Assembly (NCBI RefSeq): GCF_003260095.1
Contig: NZ_PTPX01000014.1
Coordinates: 124,001-188,000, forward strand
Length of the DNA stretch: 64,000 bases
From: Glaesserella australis
Lineage (GTDB): Bacteria > Pseudomonadota > Gammaproteobacteria > Enterobacterales > Pasteurellaceae
Direction: 5' to 3'
Made by a program: the position numbers and the translations under genes. This document shows, in pieces, positions 59,305 through 64,000 of the stretch. Position 1 is the stretch's first letter; the number at the start of each line of letters is the position of its first letter. The notes below the pieces were generated by a model. The model saw only the letters and a program-made list of their open reading frames with translations, made no database searches and was not told the origin of the DNA.

Positions 59305-62018
59305 TGTTTATCCAACTGTTGATAAATCGAGTGTTCAATATTTTGTTCAAACTGTGAGCCATAATTAATCAGTTTCCACAGGTCGAACATATTTTCTTTA
59401 TGGGTGTAGTTTAAATTTACTTTGGCTTGTTGATGTTCCGTGAGCCTTGTGTGAATGTTGGCAGAAAGTTGCATATCGCCTTTACTGTCTAAATTCACAC
59501 TGGCATTGAAATCATCAATTTCACTTTTATTGACCATATAAGCCAAAATCTGTTCCGTGTATCCCCCTTGTTTTATCGCCTTGAGCAATTCAGGGGTAAA
59601 TTTTAGGTAAGATCGCTCCGCTTGAGTCAAAGTGCCGTTGCAAATATAGCAAGGTTTGCCCGAAAGCCAAAATGGGAAAGTGCCATTGACTTTGCCTGTT
59701 AAATCAAGCTGATGATATTGGGCTAATTCTAAAATTCGCTCAAAGCGAATATCAAACAGTTTTAAATAGGCAATCTGCGTTTGTGGCAAGGCAAAGCGTT
59801 CGACGTTCAATTTGCCATCAAGTAAGTTCAAGCTTAATTCCCGTAAAAACAATGGCTTACGTTTGCTATAAGGCAAATGCCCTTGAATTTTTACGTTCAC
59901 ATTTGTGATTGGAATACCAACATTGACTTCATCGATGTTCACATCAAGGGCTTTTTTCACCCCAATATCCACTTCGCCTTGTTTGTACTGATAAGGCAGT
60001 GAAAAATCAATGCCCTTAATTTCACCGTTTGGCAACGATATTGCCCCATTGCGAATAGCGAAGTGTCCGCCTGCGATTAAGCCACGTTCATTGTTAGCAC
60101 TAAAAGCCGTTTCGCCTTTGATTGTGCCATTGGTGATAATCCATTGATTTCTAAAAGGAAAGAGACTTTGGAAAACATTTGCGGGCTGTTCCGACCAATA
60201 AAGTTTACCGATTAAGTCGCTGGCATTTTTAGTCAGTTTTCGGCGAGCAAAGAGTTTAATTGGTCCTAATTTATTGGCGGTCACATCGCCCCGAAAGTTG
60301 AGATTTTCCACTTCGCCGTAGAAATTCAAATTCGCCGTCGGTTTCTCTAACATTCCACCGTAGGAAAAATTCATTTGTGGAGAGAAAAGTGTTACGCCCC
60401 CCGTTAAATGAAATTTATCGTAATCAAAGTTAATCGGCTCGTTTAATACCAATTCCATTTTGGGAATCGTCACGCCATTTTTCTTAATTTGAGTCAGATC
60501 GCCTTTAAATTCAGAAAGTTGAACTAAATCCTTGTGCCACACGCCACGCCCTGAGATTGCAAGCGGTCGGTTTAGGGCTTTTATTTGCGAATTTCCCCAA
60601 AAACGCCAATTCCATTGATCTTTTACCGCATTGTTCTCAGTTGGATCTTGAAAAAATTCCAACGCCCCTGCTTTGAAATTACGGGCGAATCCGTCTAGTC
60701 GCATTTCAATCTGTTTAAAATCGGGGCTTTCTCCACGAAAAATCGCCTGTAAACGCCCGTGAATACCCTGTTTATCTACACGTACGCCAGCCAGTGGGAA
60801 ACGTAAATCGTTGATGGTTAAAAAACGTTCCGTTCCTGTTAAACGTAACAACGCACCTTGTAAAAAACGAAGGGTAAGATCATTAAATTTGCCACGCAGA
60901 TCAAGGGGAACCGCACTATATAAAATGTAGTTTCCTTGCTTGATATTACCCGTGATTTGTAGCAGAAAGGTCAGCTGATCTGCCAGAATTTCCCCTTGCG
61001 GACTGCTGATCACCACATTGCCTTTGCCCTTATCATTTTGGGTTAATAGGCTAATGCGTAAAGCGGTTTTTATCGGGTAAAGCTCATTTAAGGTAAAACC
61101 GTTTGGCGTGATCGTTGTGGTCAGATAAGCCTTGAGTGGAAAGCTGTCTGTCAGTTGCCAGTCGATTTTACCCTGCTCAATAATAAGGCTGTTAAAATCA
61201 AAGCGAAACGGCAAGGTAAACTGATTTTCAGGCGTGGTCGCTGAGCTCAGCTTCCATTCGCCCTGTAATTGCTCATCTTGCTTTTTCCAAGTAAGCGTTG
61301 AATTGCCTTGTTGCAAACTTGGCTCTGCAATCAAGGTTTCAGGCAGTTGCCATTGATACTGCAACGAGAGATCGTCAGGTAAGCTAAACAGTTGATCTTT
61401 TAGTTGAGCGGTAAGATCGGCAAGGTGTTTTTCTTGCTCATTGGGTTGGTAATGGAGTTGAGCCGTCAGTTGTTGATTTGTAAAATTTGCGTCTAATCTG
61501 ACCGCTTGTTGCTTCAAGTAAGCGGTCAGTTTTTGCTGAAACAAGGCAAGTTTAATTTCACTTGGCGATTGCAGTAGCGTTTTCAAACGTGCGTGCATTG
61601 TCTCAGGCAAGTTTTTCCACGCCAGTGATTTAATCTCCGCTTCCCCTTCAGGCAATAGGGCAAGGATATTTTTTATTGTATCGGACGGATCGCTTTGGCT
61701 TTTCTCTGTGTTTGGAAACAGCGCAAAACAGGCATAATCTACCGTTGCTTGATTAAGGCGGATTGAACGAGTTTCCACCCATTGAACTGCTAAGTGATCA
61801 GCCGAAATCAGCGGACAATCTTGATAATAAAGGGTAAATTGCGGAAGAACCGCTCGCGCTAAACTTGGCTCAATGCCGTTTGGTGTCTCAATTTTCCAAC
61901 CTTGTGGCAACACCATATTGATCGCAGAAGTCAGTTGGCTGCCAGAAAGCAATGATGCACCGCTTGCGATTAAAATCGCAAGCACTGCACCAATCACCAT
62001 AAGACTTCTATATAGCAT
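59301..62018 (-). CDS. ydbH: YdbH-family AsmA-like protein (phospholipid transport)
   Basis: 905 residues with one N-terminal membrane helix (MLYRSLMVIGAVLAILIASG) and a long beta-rich periplasmic body. The C-terminal part (FDIRFERILELAQYHQLDLTGKVNGTFPFWL, AYMVNKSEIDDFNASVNLDSKGDM) matches YdbH. YdbH, TamB and YhdP are redundant in moving phospholipid to the outer membrane. Paired with ynbE as in E. coli. Confidence 0.92.
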   Translation of the reverse strand: MLYRSLMVIGAVLAILIASGASLLSGSQLTSAINMVLPQGWKIETPNGIEPSLARAVLPQFTLYYQDCPLISADHLAVQWVETRSIRLNQATVDYACFALFPNTEKSQSDPSDTIKNILALLPEGEAEIKSLAWKNLPETMHARLKTLLQSPSEIKLALFQQKLTAYLKQQAVRLDANFTNQQLTAQLHYQPNEQEKHLADLTAQLKDQLFSLPDDLSLQYQWQLPETLIAEPSLQQGNSTLTWKKQDEQLQGEWKLSSATTPENQFTLPFRFDFNSLIIEQGKIDWQLTDSFPLKAYLTTTITPNGFTLNELYPIKTALRISLLTQNDKGKGNVVISSPQGEILADQLTFLLQITGNIKQGNYILYSAVPLDLRGKFNDLTLRFLQGALLRLTGTERFLTINDLRFPLAGVRVDKQGIHGRLQAIFRGESPDFKQIEMRLDGFARNFKAGALEFFQDPTENNAVKDQWNWRFWGNSQIKALNRPLAISGRGVWHKDLVQLSEFKGDLTQIKKNGVTIPKMELVLNEPINFDYDKFHLTGGVTLFSPQMNFSYGGMLEKPTANLNFYGEVENLNFRGDVTANKLGPIKLFARRKLTKNASDLIGKLYWSEQPANVFQSLFPFRNQWIITNGTIKGETAFSANNERGLIAGGHFAIRNGAISLPNGEIKGIDFSLPYQYKQGEVDIGVKKALDVNIDEVNVGIPITNVNVKIQGHLPYSKRKPLFLRELSLNLLDGKLNVERFALPQTQIAYLKLFDIRFERILELAQYHQLDLTGKVNGTFPFWLSGKPCYICNGTLTQAERSYLKFTPELLKAIKQGGYTEQILAYMVNKSEIDDFNASVNLDSKGDMQLSANIHTRLTEHQQAKVNLNYTHKENMFDLWKLINYGSQFEQNIEHSIYQQLDKQ

Positions 62019-62843
62019 TTAGAGTATATTCGTAAACGGATAAAGCATTGCAAGGAAGGTCGCTACCGTCCAAGCGGTCGGATTTTTGATGTTTTTTCCC
62101 TGTTTGCCTAATAGCAACCAAGCCAACATCAGCAAAATCACAAATTGCACCGCAAAGAAGATAAAATAAGGATAAATAACCATTTCAGGCATAATCGCAA
62201 GTTGTTGATATAACACGAAAATTACCCAAATATAATTGATGATTAACACCCCAAGTGCGATTAATACCAACAGTTTCAAAAAGCCTTCTAAACGGCTTTT
62301 TGCCAACATCAAATACCAACCGCTTAATAAAACCCCGAGCAGAATTTGAGCGAAGTTGTTGGCTCTGAGCCAGTTAAACAGCGATGGCAGTTCATACCAA
62401 TAAATCAGCAGATATTGAAATAATCCAATCGCTGTGATACCTAAACCGCAGTAGATCACCGTGCGATAAACGTCGTCATCTTTTGGCAATTTCCAATAAA
62501 TAAAAGGAAGGATAACCGACGCAAAACCTACGATTAAGGCAGGGGAATGTTTTGGCGTAAAGGCAAGGGAGTAGAGTAGATTACCTATGGCAAACACCGC
62601 CAAAAACGGCAAAATAGCAGTTAATCGCCCTTTTTGTCCTGGACAGATTTGCCCTTTCCACAACACTACAAAGCTAATCAAACAAACCACAAAAAAGGCA
62701 AACAGATAAGGCGACATAAAAATCGCATTCTGTGGAGCAAAGTAGTGATTGAGCGACATTTCAATCAATAACATCGTCACCAACGGCAAAATAGCGTGGG
62801 TGGCGATTTCTAATTTAGATGGAGTATCGTGATTGTGAGACAT
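62019..62843 (-). CDS. Polytopic membrane protein of unknown function
   Basis: 274 residues with about eight hydrophobic segments and short loops. I do not recognise the family. It starts MSHNHDTPSKLEIATHAILP and ends PFTNIL, and abuts ydbH with no gap, so it is likely co-transcribed with ydbH-ynbE. An uptake word lies inside its 3' part. Confidence 0.75.
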   Translation of the reverse strand: MSHNHDTPSKLEIATHAILPLVTMLLIEMSLNHYFAPQNAIFMSPYLFAFFVVCLISFVVLWKGQICPGQKGRLTAILPFLAVFAIGNLLYSLAFTPKHSPALIVGFASVILPFIYWKLPKDDDVYRTVIYCGLGITAIGLFQYLLIYWYELPSLFNWLRANNFAQILLGVLLSGWYLMLAKSRLEGFLKLLVLIALGVLIINYIWVIFVLYQQLAIMPEMVIYPYFIFFAVQFVILLMLAWLLLGKQGKNIKNPTAWTVATFLAMLYPFTNIL

Positions 62844-62922
62844 AGTTTTAATTCAAAAATGATTTTAAAGTGAGATTATGCCATAATATCAACATTATTT
62901 TCTATTTCAGGGAGATTTTATC

Positions 62923-63327
62923 ATGCGAATTTTACATACGATGTTGCGTGTTGGAAACTTAGAGCGTTCAATCAAATTTTATACTGAAGTGCTTGGTATG
63001 CGTTTGCTCCGCACAAGCGAAAACGAGCAGTACAAATATACCCTTGCTTTTTTAGGCTATGCTGATGAAAGCGAAAGTGCGGTACTTGAACTCACTTACA
63101 ACTGGGGCGTAGAAAGCTATGAATTAGGCACGGCTTACGGACATATTGCGATTGGCGTTGATGATATTTATGCGACCGTTGAAGCCGTTCGCCAAGCGGG
63201 TGGTAAAGTAACCCGTGAAGCAGGGCCTGTGTTGGGTGGAAAAACCGTGATCGCCTTTGTAGAAGATCCTGACGGCTACAAAATTGAGTTTATCGCAAAT
63301 AAAGATGCACAAAAGGCGCTGGGTTAA
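62923..63327 (+). CDS. gloA: Lactoylglutathione lyase (glyoxalase I)
   Basis: 134 residues, nickel-type glyoxalase I that detoxifies methylglyoxal. It begins [26 protein letters not shown] (metal His5), with [25 protein letters not shown] and the C-terminal [13 protein letters not shown] supplying the other ligands. Its stop overlaps the rnt start (TAATG), the same gene order as in H. influenzae and others. Confidence 0.97.
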   Translation: MRILHTMLRVGNLERSIKFYTEVLGMRLLRTSENEQYKYTLAFLGYADESESAVLELTYNWGVESYELGTAYGHIAIGVDDIYATVEAVRQAGGKVTREAGPVLGGKTVIAFVEDPDGYKIEFIANKDAQKALG

Positions 63328-63977
63328 TGGCTGAGACGGAACAAGCGACAGATTATAATTTGCTCAAAAACCGTTTTCGTGGCTATTTGCCTGTGGTGAT
63401 TGATGTGGAAACGGGTGGGCTAAATGCTAAAACAGATGCCTTGCTTGAAATTGCCGCTATTACGCTCAAAATGGACGATAACGGCTATTTGCAACTTGAT
63501 GAAAAATTTCACCGCCATATTCAGCCTTTTGAAAATGCCAATATCAATCCCGAAGCCTTGAAGGTCAATGGGATTGATGTGGATTGTGCTGAGCGTGGTG
63601 CTGTGCCTGAAGATGTGGCAATTACCGAGATGTTTAAAATGGTGCGTAAAGCGGTGAAAGCGAGCGGTTGCCAACGTGCCGTAATTGTGGCACACAATGC
63701 GACTTTCGATCAGGCGTTTTTACACGCCGTGGTGAAACGGATTAACGCCAAACGTGATCCTTTTCACCCTTTTGCGATGTTTGATACCGCTACCCTTGCT
63801 GGCTTTATGTATGGGCAAACGGTGCTTGTCAAGGCTTGCCAAATGGCACAAATTCCCTTTGATGGTAAGCAAGCTCATTCTGCATTATACGATACAGAAC
63901 GTACCGCTGAACTGTTTTGTACAATGGTAAATAAGCTAAAAGAGTTGGGGGGATTTCCGCCCACCGCTACACTATAA
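63327..63977 (+). CDS. rnt: Ribonuclease T
   Basis: 216 residues, a DEDD exonuclease that trims tRNA 3' ends. Exo [23 protein letters not shown], Exo [15 protein letters not shown] and Exo [17 protein letters not shown] are complete. Translationally coupled to gloA. Confidence 0.97.
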   Translation: MAETEQATDYNLLKNRFRGYLPVVIDVETGGLNAKTDALLEIAAITLKMDDNGYLQLDEKFHRHIQPFENANINPEALKVNGIDVDCAERGAVPEDVAITEMFKMVRKAVKASGCQRAVIVAHNATFDQAFLHAVVKRINAKRDPFHPFAMFDTATLAGFMYGQTVLVKACQMAQIPFDGKQAHSALYDTERTAELFCTMVNKLKELGGFPPTATL

Positions 63978-64000
63978 TTTGATTATCGGCAATTAGGCGA

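Overview
The window looks like a chromosome segment from a Pasteurellaceae bacterium, most likely an Actinobacillus. Three things support this. Core gene orders are gammaproteobacterial (leuS-lptE-holA, yajC-secD-secF, secM-secA-mutT, ydbH-ynbE). DNA-uptake words of the ACAAGCGGTC type are scattered through intergenic regions, and this form is used by the Actinobacillus pleuropneumoniae/Mannheimia/H. ducreyi branch. The RTX toxin operon is of the ApxIII type rather than Mannheimia leukotoxin. Species is an inference; A. pleuropneumoniae-like organisms that carry apxIII fit.

Layout. (1) 1-16.6 kb: a type I-C CRISPR-Cas locus, cas3 (5' part outside the window), cas5c, cas8c with an internal cas11c start, cas7c, cas4, a frameshifted OLD-family nuclease gene inserted between cas4 and cas1, cas1, cas2, a leader with a good promoter, and an array of about 105 repeats. 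Between cas3 and cas5c there is a single degenerate repeat on the minus strand, followed by a pseudo-spacer and a terminator. The pseudo-spacer matches the cas5c promoter (13 of 14 PAM-proximal bases, mismatch at position 6, next to a TTC PAM). I read this as a crRNA-like autorepressor RNA (CreR type). (2) 16.7-23.8 kb: core genes maf, holA, lptE, leuS, and thrS with a tRNA-like translational operator. (3) 23.8-26.5 kb: a small island bounded by a 285-bp direct repeat of the thrS 3' end and its terminator. It carries a Sel1-repeat protein, a HicA-like small protein and a viperin-like radical SAM enzyme (prokaryotic viperin, an antiviral family). (4) 26.5-34.4 kb: a palindromic element and a complete apxIIICABD-like RTX operon, inserted between thrS and secF. 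(5) 34.4-64 kb: mostly housekeeping genes: secF-secD-yajC, ytfJ, ruvX-yqgE-rsmE, yajG, bolA, tRNA-Ser(GGA), an NlpE-like lipoprotein, a DUF721/DciA protein, secM-secA-mutT, recN with two LexA boxes, feoA-feoB plus a tiny FeoB-associated protein, a flavoprotein, an EamA transporter, an acyltransferase, a marR/ABC-membrane pair, tex, purT with a PurR box, ynbE-ydbH, a membrane protein, gloA and rnt.

How it fits together. Interference (cas3 and the cas5-8-11-7 complex), spacer acquisition (cas4-1-2) and self-regulation (CreR-like RNA) form one immune locus. Spacers that overlap each other reveal a 5'-TTC PAM from inside the array, the same PAM that flanks the self-target in the cas5c promoter. 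A second antiviral candidate (viperin) and the toxin operon sit next to each other at the thrS 3' end, which looks like an integration hotspot. All calls come from reading the sequence; no database search was run.
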